From contig JAUSOF010000081.1 of assembly GCA_030656145.1 (NCBI GenBank), positions 1 through 64,000 on the forward strand: a DNA stretch of 64,000 bases, written 5' to 3'. Within the stretch, counting starts at the first letter, position 1. Each line of letters begins with the position of its first letter. A model generated the notes under the pieces. It searched no databases. It was not told where the DNA came from and saw only the letters and a list, made by a program, of their open reading frames with translations. Of the stretch, positions 16,302 to 24,675 are shown one piece after another. Made by a program: the position numbers and the translations under genes. Source of the DNA: Pseudomonas sp. Lineage in GTDB: Bacteria > Pseudomonadota > Gammaproteobacteria > Pseudomonadales > Pseudomonadaceae.

Positions 16302-18911
16302 ATGATCAGCCGGCGTTCAGGGCTGCGAGCCATCAGCGCGCTCACACTGCTGATACTGCTTGGCGGTTACAGCTACTACAGTTGGCTGCGTTTGCTTGAG
16401 CGCCATGCGATCCACCAACTCGACTGGCAGGGAGCAAGCCTGTCGCTGTCAGGCATCGGCCTGGGACACATAGCGCTGGAGCAGCATGGCAGTGGCGGCA
16501 TCGCCCACGTTAGCGCCGAGCAACTGCAGCTGAGCTGGCGGCAATTCAGCCTGACACCACCCTTCTGGCCGCATATTCGCCTCGAGCGCCTTGCAGTAGC
16601 CTGGCTACCCGCGACGCAGAACATCGACCCAGAGCCGACCGCCGCGCCCGACCTGCGGCAACTTGCCGCAGCACTGGCCTGGCTGCCGCTCAGCTTGCGC
16701 ATCGCCCAGCTGACTGCCGAGCTGCCCTGCGCCAGCGGGCGTTGCACGCTGCAAGGCGACCTGCACTTGAACCAGACGCAAGATGCCACTCCCGCGCGGG
16801 AACTGCTGCTCAACCTGCAACACCGCGAGCACTTGCTAGCATGGCGCGCCCAGCTGCAGGGCGATGCCCAGGCGGCGGATCTGCACCTGACCCTGGCCGT
16901 CGACGGGCAACCCCAACTGAGCCTGCAGAGCAGCCTGCACGACAGCCCCGCCGGGCTGTTATGGCGCGGTAATCTGAGTGCACCCGACCTCAGCCGGGCC
17001 GCAGCCTTGCAAGAATGGCTTAGCGAGTGGGCGCTCGCACCTGGCGATCGACTGCCAAGCGCCGCCCCCAGCGCTGCGCAACTCTCGGCGAATTGGCAGC
17101 TGCAGTTAGCCTCCCACGCCCTGAGCCTGGAGCAACTGCGTAGCGCCAGTGGCCACGCTGGCGTCAGCGCCAGCCTGCCTGCGCCCTGGACCATCCCTGG
17201 GGCAGGCCGAGTACAAGGCAGCGTCAGCGCCGCCGTCCGCAGTGTCGAGGGCCAATGGTTCGCTGAACAGCTGGAAGCCGACCTGCAGCTAGATCAACTG
17301 CCTGCGCAATGGTTGAGCGACGTGCATCCAGCCTTGCACCCCGACTCACTGCATCTGCGCATTCAACCGGCCACCCCACTCGCAGCTCTGCCCGGCAACC
17401 TGGCCGAGCGCTCACTGTCACTGGCGATCAGCCTGGCCAGTCGCGGCACCAGCCAACTTGACCTGCAAGCCAACCTGGCCCTGGCCAACGCAGCACCCTG
17501 GGCCGCACAACTGAGCACTGCACAGCTGCGCGCCAACAGCCCAGGTTTGACGGTTGGTGACTGGAAACTGCGCGACCTGAAGGCAAACCTGTACGTCAAC
17601 GGCTACCTGGACAGCCAGCAATTGAGCCTCAACCTGAGCACAGGCTCGCAGCTCACACTGGGCGAGCTGAGCGGCGCAGAAGCGCGCCTGCTGCAGGTCC
17701 ATGCCAGCACCCAGGACCTGCAGCTGCACGCACAGCACCAGGCCGGCACCCTGCAAACGTGGCGCCTGCAAGGCCCCGCCACACTGGCCACCCAGCGCCT
17801 CGAACAGCCAGCCCTCAAGCCACAGGGCTGGCGCTGGCAAGGCACGCTTGCGGCCACCGAGCAGCAGCTCACCCTCAACGGCCAGGTGACAGCAGACACG
17901 GATCTGCAACTGGCCATGCAACTGCAACACGACAGCCGCCAGGGCCTGCAACTGAAGGCGCAGTTGGCCGACGTGTTTCTGCGCGCCGGCAACCCCCTGA
18001 GCAACACCCTGAGTGATTGGCCAGCGCTGCTCAATCTCAGCAACGGCCGGCTGAGCGGCAACGCCAGCCTCAGCCTCGTGCCGAGTCGTGACTGGCCCGA
18101 CATACGGGTCGAGCTCAACGGCAAAGGCCTGGCCGGCATCTATGACCGTAGCGAACTCAGCGGCCTGGATGCGCGCCTGCAACTGCGCCTCGATCAACGC
18201 CAACTCCAGCTCGATCTGAGCGAACTGCGCCTGGAACAAGTCAACCCGGGTATGCCCATCGGCCCGGTACTGCTACGCGGCACCTACAAGGCGCCCCGCA
18301 CCCAGCCAAAATCAGGCCTGCTCGAACTGCAACAGGCCCAGGCCTCGTTAATGGGCGGAACACTCTGGCTCAATCCCGGCCAGTGGAACCTGGAGCAGAG
18401 CAAGCTGGTGTTTCCCCTGCAACTGCAAGGCCTCGACCTCAATCAGTTATTTACCTTCTACCCGGCAGAAGGTCTGGCGGGTAGCGGCCTCATCGACGGC
18501 CAGTTACCCCTGAACGTCAGCGCCGCCGGCATCGAGATCGAACAGGGACAGCTGTTGGCGCGCGCACCGGGCGGGCGCCTGGTGTTTCATTCAGAGCGCA
18601 TCAGGGCACTGGGCCGCAGCAACCCGGCCATGCAACTGGTAGCACAATCGTTAGAAGACTTTCGGTTCACGACACTGAGTAGCCAGGTCAATTATGATCC
18701 GCAAGGCAAGTTGCTCCTGGCCATGCGCCTGGAAGGCCGCAACCCGGCAATAGAACAAGGCCGCCCGATCCATTTCAACATCAACCTGGAGGAAGACATC
18801 CCGACCCTGTTGGCCAGCTTGCAATTGACCGATAAGGTAAACGAGATCATCAAACAACGGGTGCAGCAGCGTATGCTGGAGCGCAATGCAGCATCCCCGA
18901 AGGAGCCCTAA
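16302..18911 (+). CDS. ydbH: YdbH-family intermembrane phospholipid transport protein (AsmA-like)
   Basis: 869 residues with one N-terminal membrane anchor (ISALTLLILLGGYSYYSW) and a very long beta-rich periplasmic body. The C-terminal DctA-YdbH domain includes GLAGSGLIDGQLPLNVSAAG and the end TDKVNEIIKQRVQQRM. In E. coli, YdbH with TamB and YhdP forms the AsmA-like group that bridges the inner and outer membranes for phospholipid transport, and YdbH works with lipoprotein YnbE. The same three-gene order (ydbH-ynbE-ydbL) follows here with 15- and 11-bp gaps. I chose the ATG at 16302, nine bases after ggaa; an in-frame ATG at 16287 is possible. Confidence 0.92.
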   Translation: MISRRSGLRAISALTLLILLGGYSYYSWLRLLERHAIHQLDWQGASLSLSGIGLGHIALEQHGSGGIAHVSAEQLQLSWRQFSLTPPFWPHIRLERLAVAWLPATQNIDPEPTAAPDLRQLAAALAWLPLSLRIAQLTAELPCASGRCTLQGDLHLNQTQDATPARELLLNLQHREHLLAWRAQLQGDAQAADLHLTLAVDGQPQLSLQSSLHDSPAGLLWRGNLSAPDLSRAAALQEWLSEWALAPGDRLPSAAPSAAQLSANWQLQLASHALSLEQLRSASGHAGVSASLPAPWTIPGAGRVQGSVSAAVRSVEGQWFAEQLEADLQLDQLPAQWLSDVHPALHPDSLHLRIQPATPLAALPGNLAERSLSLAISLASRGTSQLDLQANLALANAAPWAAQLSTAQLRANSPGLTVGDWKLRDLKANLYVNGYLDSQQLSLNLSTGSQLTLGELSGAEARLLQVHASTQDLQLHAQHQAGTLQTWRLQGPATLATQRLEQPALKPQGWRWQGTLAATEQQLTLNGQVTADTDLQLAMQLQHDSRQGLQLKAQLADVFLRAGNPLSNTLSDWPALLNLSNGRLSGNASLSLVPSRDWPDIRVELNGKGLAGIYDRSELSGLDARLQLRLDQRQLQLDLSELRLEQVNPGMPIGPVLLRGTYKAPRTQPKSGLLELQQAQASLMGGTLWLNPGQWNLEQSKLVFPLQLQGLDLNQLFTFYPAEGLAGSGLIDGQLPLNVSAAGIEIEQGQLLARAPGGRLVFHSERIRALGRSNPAMQLVAQSLEDFRFTTLSSQVNYDPQGKLLLAMRLEGRNPAIEQGRPIHFNINLEEDIPTLLASLQLTDKVNEIIKQRVQQRMLERNAASPKEP

Positions 18912-18926
18912 TCAAGGAGAAGCGCC

Positions 18927-19118
18927 ATGCGCTTGCGTAGTTGTTTTGCCGCACTGCTGATCGGCCTGCTGAGCGCGGCCTGTACCCCAACGGTACAGCT
19001 GGCGATGCCAAACGAGCCGATCAATATCAACCTCAACGTGAAGATCGAGCACGAAATCTACATCAAGGTGGATAAGGCGCTGGACAGCATGTTCAGCGAG
19101 TCCAGCGGACTGTTCTAA
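18927..19118 (+). CDS. ynbE: YnbE-like outer-membrane lipoprotein
   Basis: 63 residues. The lipoprotein signal peptide ends LLSAAC with lipidated Cys19, followed by TPTVQLAMPNEPININLNV. In E. coli, YnbE multimerises on the outer membrane side and contacts the C-terminus of YdbH to complete the intermembrane bridge. Length and position between ydbH and ydbL match that system. AAGGAG upstream gives a good ribosome binding site. Confidence 0.9.
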   Translation: MRLRSCFAALLIGLLSAACTPTVQLAMPNEPININLNVKIEHEIYIKVDKALDSMFSESSGLF

Positions 19119-19129
19119 GGAGCCACACC

Positions 19130-19474
19130 ATGACATTGTCAAAACGCATCGCCAGCCTGTTCCTGCTGCTCAGCCTGAGCCTGCCGGTGCTAGCCCTGAA
19201 CCTCAACGAAGCCATGTCCGCCCTCGGCGATGCCAAGGCCAGCGGCCAACTCGGCGAAATGCCCAACGGCTATCTCGGCGTAGTCAAACCCGGCCCTGAG
19301 GTCGACGAAATCGCCCGCCTGATCAACCAGGCCCGTCGCGCCGAATACCAGAAGCTGGCGACCCAGAACGGCATCCAGGTCAGTGACGTCGAAGCCATCG
19401 CCGGCAAGAAAGCCATCGACAAGACCCCGCCTGGCCAGTTTATCCAGTGGCAAGGCCAGTGGCGGCGCAAGTAA
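19130..19474 (+). CDS. ydbL: YdbL family periplasmic protein (DUF1318)
   Basis: 114 residues with a cleavable signal peptide (RIASLFLLLSLSLPVLAL) and a DUF1318 domain containing NEAMSALGDAKASGQLGE and the later PGQFIQWQGQWRR. In E. coli, YdbL is a periplasmic chaperone-like factor that limits YnbE multimerisation at the YdbH bridge. Third gene of the operon, 11 bp after ynbE with a strong AAGGAG; a terminator follows 28 bases after the stop. Confidence 0.9.
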   Translation: MTLSKRIASLFLLLSLSLPVLALNLNEAMSALGDAKASGQLGEMPNGYLGVVKPGPEVDEIARLINQARRAEYQKLATQNGIQVSDVEAIAGKKAIDKTPPGQFIQWQGQWRRK

Positions 19475-19502
19475 ATAGACCGGCATTAGCCATGCAACAA
19501 AG

Positions 19503-19535
19503 AAACCCCTGGGCTCAACGCCTCAGGGGTTTTTC
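19503..19535 (+). terminator. Terminator of the ydbH-ynbE-ydbL operon
   Basis: AAACCCCTG pairs with CAGGGGTTT across an 11-12 base loop, followed by TTTTC. It fits a rho-independent terminator. Confidence 0.85.
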
Positions 19536-19539
19536 AATA

Positions 19540-20181
19540 TGCGGGACATTAACTTGTAAAAAAGCTCGCACCAGCTGCGGCCACTTGCAGAATCCCGATG
19601 GCTCGAAAACGCTTGCCATACGGTACGGCGGCCTTCCCCGGCACCTCGATTCACTGCTTTCTGACGCAGTGTCTTCGACACGGCCATTACCACCTGGATA
19701 CAACACCTTTGCCAAAAATTGCCATACAGGCTGATTCCGCTATGGGCACCACGCTCATACCACCGCCCGAAGCCTTGAAAAACCTTGGCTCTGAGCAGGC
19801 TGTCCCGCTCGGTTACAGCTCCAATAGCGGGTAAGCTCGATCAGCAATTTGCCCCAAGCCAGATCAGTAACCCGAATGTTATCGAGGCAACCGCTGCCGC
19901 GAACCGAGCTGACTGTCAGTTCAATCATCGCAAGGTGATTGACGTGCGGGTTGAATGGCAACCCCTGCGCAGTGGCCGCGTCCTGGGACTGGGCACGCAG
20001 CTGACTGACCGACGCTGGCGTGTGCATTGACGTACGCAATAACCCGCCAGGGCTTATCATGCCGCCGCCTGACAATCGCCCCGCACAAAAGCTGCGCCAG
20101 CCCTATGGTTGTGCAACCGACCCACGCTTTAAATCGCAAAACAGCCAAGCGCTGCATTCGTCTGATAGTGGAGACTGATCA
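19540..20181. other. Gene-free region upstream of the potassium channel
   Basis: About 640 bp without a recognisable gene. Short frames exist on both strands (for example 78 residues at 19598-19834 plus and 106 at 19755-20075 minus), but none shows a known domain, a good ribosome binding site or a coherent hydrophobicity pattern. It may hold decayed sequence. Confidence 0.5.
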
Positions 20182-20820
20182 ATGCTCAAAAACTTCCTGC
20201 GGCTCTTTCGTTTGCGCCTACTGTTTGCGGCCAGTGTGCTGATTGTGATGGTCATGGGCTGGCCCAATCCGCCCCTGTGGCTGCAATGGACTGCGCTGCT
20301 GCTAGTGGTCGTCACAGCCATTAACACCCTGCGCCACAAGCGCCTGTTCCTGAGCCTGGTATTAATACTGGGCTTTACCAATCTGGCCTTATTGGGCATT
20401 GCACTGGTGGTTGAACTGCCGACGGAATTAACCAATGGCATCGCCTTGTTCGTGTTCTACCTGGCCATGGTTGCATCGCTGTTTCATCGCGTGACCCATG
20501 AGCGCCCGGTAACTGGCGAGTTGATCTATGGCCTGCTGGCTTTTTATCTGCTGCTGGCACTGGCATTCGCCATGGCTTATCAGATGGTCAACAGCCTGGT
20601 GGTGGATGCCTTCTGGAGTAATCACGGCGCCTTGCAGTTGGATGATTTTGTTTACTACAGCCTGGTCACGCTGACTACCGTGGGTTACGGCGATATTCAC
20701 GCCCTGGCCCCGGCCGCACGCTTGCTGGCCGGGGCTGAAGCGGTGGCCGGGGTGATGTTTATCGCCATTGCGGTGGCGCGTAGCCTGATGCTGATGAGTG
20801 ATCGCGATACGGAGGTCTAA
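20182..20820 (+). CDS. Two-pore-type potassium channel family protein
   Basis: 212 residues. Several membrane helices fill the first 130 residues; then a pore region carries the potassium selectivity filter TTVGYGD (about residues 166-172) followed by a final helix (GAEAVAGVMFIAIAVARSL). Architecture fits the Ion_trans_2 family of prokaryotic K+ channels. No RCK or cyclic-nucleotide domain is attached, so the gating signal is unknown. It stands alone between gene-free regions. Confidence 0.9.
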   Translation: MLKNFLRLFRLRLLFAASVLIVMVMGWPNPPLWLQWTALLLVVVTAINTLRHKRLFLSLVLILGFTNLALLGIALVVELPTELTNGIALFVFYLAMVASLFHRVTHERPVTGELIYGLLAFYLLLALAFAMAYQMVNSLVVDAFWSNHGALQLDDFVYYSLVTLTTVGYGDIHALAPAARLLAGAEAVAGVMFIAIAVARSLMLMSDRDTEV

Positions 20821-21267
20821 GCACAGGCCTCGAAGATGGGGCATGCCGAACAACATGCCTTGCACCCGATCCCGCCACACCACTTGTGCCACTCGTATGG
20901 CGATGGCAGCCAGGCTGAGCAACCAGTGCCAGGCTTCCCCATGCGGAATAAACAGGCTGGCAAACGACGGTAGACCTTTGGCAAGTCTCAGCAAATGCAC
21001 TCATCAGAATCTTCGATTAAGTGCAGGTACCGTCGGCAATACGAGGCTGGGCGCCCGCTATCGAGTGCGAGGAGATAAGCCACGGCCGGGTCGAGTGGCG
21101 CTACGTCGACCTTGCCGCCAAAACCTGACGCGAGGCTATATTGTGTTGGGGCGAGGCGCCCGATGAACGAAGCAACAAAACAACGAGCCCATCGAATATG
21201 CCGTAACCCGCGCCGCTCGGCCTGCGCGGCCCGCACCGACCTACCCGGGCACTCAGCCGCATTTTAG
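20821..21267. other. Gene-free region, possible decayed coding sequence
   Basis: No intact gene is recognised. On the minus strand, 20821-21000 reads as a hydrophobic protein-like stretch starting MHLLRLAKGLPSFASLFIPH and including WHWLLSLAAIAIRVAQVVW. The frame then runs on antisense to the channel gene, so it has no natural end. It may be the front of a truncated membrane protein. The rest up to 21267 shows nothing notable. Confidence 0.35.
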
Positions 21268-21306
21268 GCTGCACTCGGGCACCCAACGCGAGTGCCCGAG
21301 TGCAGC
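21268..21306 (-). terminator. Strong hairpin after the alkylsulfatase gene
   Basis: A perfect 15-bp stem, GCTGCACTCGGGCAC with GTGCCCGAGTGCAGC, and a 9-base loop, starting three bases after the minus-strand stop codon. Only CTAAAAT follows on the minus strand, so the T-tract is poor, but the stem is strong enough to end transcription or protect the mRNA 3' end. Confidence 0.7.
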
Positions 21307-21309
21307 CCG

Positions 21310-23097
21310 CTAACGCAGCGTCAGCACAATCGGCGCTTCATTGAAGTCAAAGCAACCGAGGAAGGTCTTGATGTCCAACAGGTTGCCCTCGACCTTCACA
21401 TCGCCCAGCAGCACCCCTTTGAGCAGGCCGTTTTCGCCACTCATCACGGTGTCCAGATAGGTTTTGTCGAGGGTCAGCTTAAGCGGGGTGCCCTCGGGGA
21501 TGCCCTGGTGCAACTGCACCACGCCGCGCCGCACTTCCAGTGCCCACTGCTCGCCGATATCGGGGAATTCAAAGCCCAGGGTCAGCTGCACGCCATTGGC
21601 TTTTTCCGGATCCACACGGGTGATCCAGTTCTGCAGGAAGATCCGCGGCGGGAAGGTTTTCAGCATGTCGGGCGAAAGAAAGGCGCTGCGCATCTGCATC
21701 GCCATTGCTTGCACGTCCTTACCTTCGAGCTTGCCTTCCAGCTCCATGGCGCTGGTCAGGTACCAGTTGCGCCAGTTGACGTTCATGCTGGCGTAACCGA
21801 GCTTGCGAAAGCTGCGGGCCTTGATGTCGCGTGCAAGTTTGTCTTTTTTGTCCACCTGGATGGCGTAGGTGGCCAGTTCCGTCGCCCACTGGAAATCACC
21901 TTTCAGGTAGGCATTGCCGGCCGCCAGCAGGAGCTTTTCGCGCCCCCCCATCAACGCCATCAACCGCTCGGCTTTGTCCTTGGGCGGCAACGGATCGAGC
22001 GCCACAGGGTCGCCTTGGAACCAGCCCAGGTAGCCGTTATAAATCTGCCGCACGCTGTGTTTCACGGTGCCGTAGTACTCACGCAGGTACGGGGTGTAAC
22101 CGGCCAGGTGCGGCGGCAGTTTGACCTGCTCGACCAACTCGTCCGGGGTCAGGCCCTTGTTCATCCAGCGCACGGTTTGGTCATGGATATAGGCAATGCC
22201 GTCGCGAGTCATGCGCAGCACCTCTTCCACGTTCTCGGCACCGCTCACCGGCCGGCCATGCAGCGGCACCATGTGCTCGGCCTGGAAGGCGCGCAGTTTA
22301 TCGAGGCTCTCGACCCACACCACCGGGTCGCGGAATTTGGTGCCGCGCAGGGTGTGGATATTCGGCAGCGTGGGCCCCTGCTCCACCTCAGCGCTGATCA
22401 GCACGCGGTTATCCGGCAGGTAAACGATGATTTCGTCCGGCGCTTCGCTGGGTACGTGCAAAAACTGCAGATCCAGTCCAGCGATGCGCGTGTTGAGTGT
22501 GTCCTTGAAGGTCAGGGTCGGGGCGATAAAGGTTGAGGCTTCGACAATCGCCAACGGCCCGATGCCGGCATTCATCTGTTCCTGATCACTGGCGGGCAAG
22601 GCCGCACCGAAGCTATAGCCGGAGCGCACCGACAAAATCGGCCCCACCAACGCACCTTGTGCCACCACATTGGCCAGCAGGGTGTCGTGGGCGATAATCT
22701 GCACTTCGCCACTGCGCACCTGTTCTTCCGTGACAAAGGCCTTTACGCCGTTGATGTGATCGGGGTGAAAGTGGGTGTAGACCACCGCCTTGACCGGTTT
22801 GTCGGTGATTTTGCGGAACTCGGCCATGATCTTGCGCGACTCGCTCACCGACTCACCCGTGTCGATGATGATCAGCCCCTCCGGCGCCTCAATCATCGCC
22901 ACGTTGCCCAACTGCCAGCCCACGGCGGAGTACACATTGCCCGCCACCTGATAGACCTTCTGCGTGAAGTGCTGGGTGTGCGCGGCCAATTCCGGGTGGA
23001 TGGACGGGGCAATCTGCTCCTTGGGCAGCGCCGCCTGGCTGGCCATAGGCAGCGCCAGGCTCAGCAGCACAGCGGCCGTTCGATTGAGTAAAAACAT
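21310..23097 (-). CDS. Class B alkylsulfatase (SdsA-like metallo-beta-lactamase fold)
   Basis: 595 residues with a signal peptide (AVLLSLALPMASQA). The metallo-beta-lactamase zinc motif is THFHPDH (His109, His111, Asp113, His114). The downstream block TPYLREYYGTVKHSVRQIYN is typical of linear alkylsulfatases, and the C-terminus resembles an SCP2-like lipid-binding domain. SdsA-type enzymes hydrolyse alkyl sulfates such as SDS to alcohol and sulfate, allowing surfactant use as carbon source. I chose the start at 23097, which begins the signal peptide; the 33 upstream codons overlap the divergent promoter region. Adjacent to a divergent LysR gene, as with sdsA/sdsB. Substrate is inferred. Confidence 0.87.
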   Translation of the reverse strand: MFLLNRTAAVLLSLALPMASQAALPKEQIAPSIHPELAAHTQHFTQKVYQVAGNVYSAVGWQLGNVAMIEAPEGLIIIDTGESVSESRKIMAEFRKITDKPVKAVVYTHFHPDHINGVKAFVTEEQVRSGEVQIIAHDTLLANVVAQGALVGPILSVRSGYSFGAALPASDQEQMNAGIGPLAIVEASTFIAPTLTFKDTLNTRIAGLDLQFLHVPSEAPDEIIVYLPDNRVLISAEVEQGPTLPNIHTLRGTKFRDPVVWVESLDKLRAFQAEHMVPLHGRPVSGAENVEEVLRMTRDGIAYIHDQTVRWMNKGLTPDELVEQVKLPPHLAGYTPYLREYYGTVKHSVRQIYNGYLGWFQGDPVALDPLPPKDKAERLMALMGGREKLLLAAGNAYLKGDFQWATELATYAIQVDKKDKLARDIKARSFRKLGYASMNVNWRNWYLTSAMELEGKLEGKDVQAMAMQMRSAFLSPDMLKTFPPRIFLQNWITRVDPEKANGVQLTLGFEFPDIGEQWALEVRRGVVQLHQGIPEGTPLKLTLDKTYLDTVMSGENGLLKGVLLGDVKVEGNLLDIKTFLGCFDFNEAPIVLTLR

Positions 23098-23194
23098 AGG
23101 GCGGCGCTCATTGTTATTGGCAGTACTGGAAGATTGGCCAAGCAACGCCAATAATTCCAATGCATTCCAAATCACAAAGCGATGCATAACGCGC

Positions 23195-24109
23195 ATGAAC
23201 GACCTCCGCCAACTCCGTCACTTCGTCGCTTTGGCCGAGCATGGGCACTTCGCCCGCGCGGCCGAGGCCATTCACCTCAGCCAACCGGCGCTGAGCCGCA
23301 GCATTCAGGCGCTTGAAGCCAGCCTCGATTGCCAACTGATTGACCGCCACAGCCGCGGCATCAGCCTGACCACCCACGGTCAACTGGTGCTCGAACATGC
23401 CCAACGCCTGCTGGCGGGCAGCCGTGCGTTGAAAAATGCGGTCAGTCAGTTAGGCCATCTGCAAACCGGTGATTTGCGCCTGGGCACCGGCCCCTATCCC
23501 GCCGCGCGCCTGGTGCCGCGAGCCGTCGGGCGTATGGCACAGCGCTACCCACGGGTGCGCATCCACCTGCACATTGGCAACTGGCTGGAGTTACGCGAAC
23601 GGCTGCTGAATGACGACCTGGAGCTGTTTGTGGCTGACAGCCGCGAACTGCTGGACGACCCACAGCTGTGCATCGAGCCCTTGCAGCGCCATGCCGGTGT
23701 ATTGTTTTGCCGCCCTGGCCACCCCTTGTTGCAGCACAACGCGTTGCGCATGCACGACCTGCTCGACTACCCGCTGGCAGGTACGCAATTGCCCCGAGCC
23801 GTAGAGCAAAACCTGCGCGCACTCAGCAGCCGCGAACAACCACTGAGTATTCAGTGCGACAACTTTATGGTGCTTAAAGCGCTGGTGGCCGACAGCGATG
23901 TACTCAGCGTCGCGCCTTGGGATGTGGTGGCCGACGACATTCACGCAGGGCGCCTGGCGCGATTGCCGCTGCAGGCCGATGCGCTCACTGAACAGTCGGC
24001 TTATGCGCTGATCAGCCGCGCCGGTCACAGCCTGTCACCGGCCGCCGAAGCCATCCGCGAAGAGATCCTCAACGAGGACCGGCTCTTCGCCTGCGAAAGC
24101 CCGTCATAG
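23195..24109 (+). CDS. LysR-family regulator divergent from the alkylsulfatase
   Basis: 304 residues, normal LysR length. The N-terminal winged helix reads LRQLRHFVALAEHGHFARAA, then LSQPALSRSIQALE, and a substrate-binding domain follows. It is transcribed away from the alkylsulfatase gene with 97 bp between starts, the usual arrangement for a LysR activator and its target. This suggests a role like SdsB1 in inducing the sulfatase in response to alkyl sulfates or their alcohols. The start MNDLRQLRHF fits the family; the longer open frame upstream is antisense to the sulfatase. Confidence 0.92.
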   Translation: MNDLRQLRHFVALAEHGHFARAAEAIHLSQPALSRSIQALEASLDCQLIDRHSRGISLTTHGQLVLEHAQRLLAGSRALKNAVSQLGHLQTGDLRLGTGPYPAARLVPRAVGRMAQRYPRVRIHLHIGNWLELRERLLNDDLELFVADSRELLDDPQLCIEPLQRHAGVLFCRPGHPLLQHNALRMHDLLDYPLAGTQLPRAVEQNLRALSSREQPLSIQCDNFMVLKALVADSDVLSVAPWDVVADDIHAGRLARLPLQADALTEQSAYALISRAGHSLSPAAEAIREEILNEDRLFACESPS

Positions 24110-24251
24110 CGCGAGCAGGCAGTTCGGCACAGCCAACCTGATTAGCAATGATCAGCCATGGGTGACTGAATAAGGGGGATTGGGGTGGTACATAGCGGCC
24201 GGGAAGACTTGATTTTGCCCCCAAGCGCTTTCTAGCTTTCCGGAAGACAAG

Positions 24252-24287
24252 AAAAAGCCCCCGAAACTCTATGAATTTCAGGGGCTT
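24252..24287 (-). terminator. Terminator of tRNA-Ser
   Basis: On the minus strand, AAGCCCCTGAAATT pairs with AGTTTCGGGGGCTT with minor mismatches, followed by TTTC. It lies 13 bases past the CCA end of tRNA-Ser. Confidence 0.85.
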
Positions 24288-24299
24288 AGGCGTGTGATA

Positions 24300-24389
24300 T
24301 GGCGGGAAGATAGGGATTTGAACCCTAGGTGCTATCGCTAACACAACGGATTTCGAATCCGTCCCGTTCGGCCACTCCGGCATCTTCCC
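24300..24389 (-). tRNA. tRNA-Ser(CGA)
   Basis: A 90-base class II tRNA with encoded CCA. The anticodon loop is TTCGAAA with anticodon CGA, and it has the long variable arm expected for serine tRNA. The acceptor pairs GGGAAGA with TCTTCCC. It reads UCG codons. Confidence 0.95.
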
Positions 24390-24401
24390 GTGGCGGCGCG
24401 C

Positions 24402-24429
24402 ATGATAGCAGCACAAGTACGTTTGGCGA
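24402..24429 (-). promoter_or_regulatory. Putative promoter of tRNA-Ser
   Basis: On the minus strand a -10 TATCAT (24402-24407) is followed by GC-rich GCGCGCCGCC up to the tRNA start. A weak -35 TTCGCC lies 17 bp upstream of the -10. The GC-rich discriminator supports a stable-RNA promoter. Confidence 0.45.
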
Positions 24430-24544
24430 AGCCTAATCTGCAGAATTTTTCGCATGCTTTCAGATGCTTGCGCTGGTGTGCCGCGCCGGTGCGTGCTGCC
24501 GTGGCCTGGCCGGCTGCGCTGAAACGGTCTGCCCGAATGGAAAG

Positions 24545-24573
24545 GCCCAGGCCGGCTGTCAGCCGGCCTGGGC
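24545..24573. other. 13-bp GC-rich hairpin between purC and tRNA-Ser
   Basis: GCCCAGGCCGGCT (24545-24557) and AGCCGGCCTGGGC (24561-24573) form a perfect stem with a 3-base loop. There is no T-tract on either side. It lies between the purC terminator and the tRNA-Ser promoter; its role is unknown. Confidence 0.6.
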
Positions 24574-24631
24574 TTCCATGCAGCCACAGCATGCCGCCCC
24601 TACCTCAACCATGGCGCAGCATCCATTAACC

Positions 24632-24657
24632 AGAAGAGGCGCCTAAGCGCCTCTTCT
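24632..24657 (-). terminator. Terminator of purC
   Basis: A perfect 11-bp stem AGAAGAGGCGC/GCGCCTCTTCT with a 4-base loop lies 18 bases after the purC stop on the minus strand. The arm itself supplies the T-rich end (CTTCT). Confidence 0.75.
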
Positions 24658-24675
24658 GTGCCGCGCAGCCGTCGA

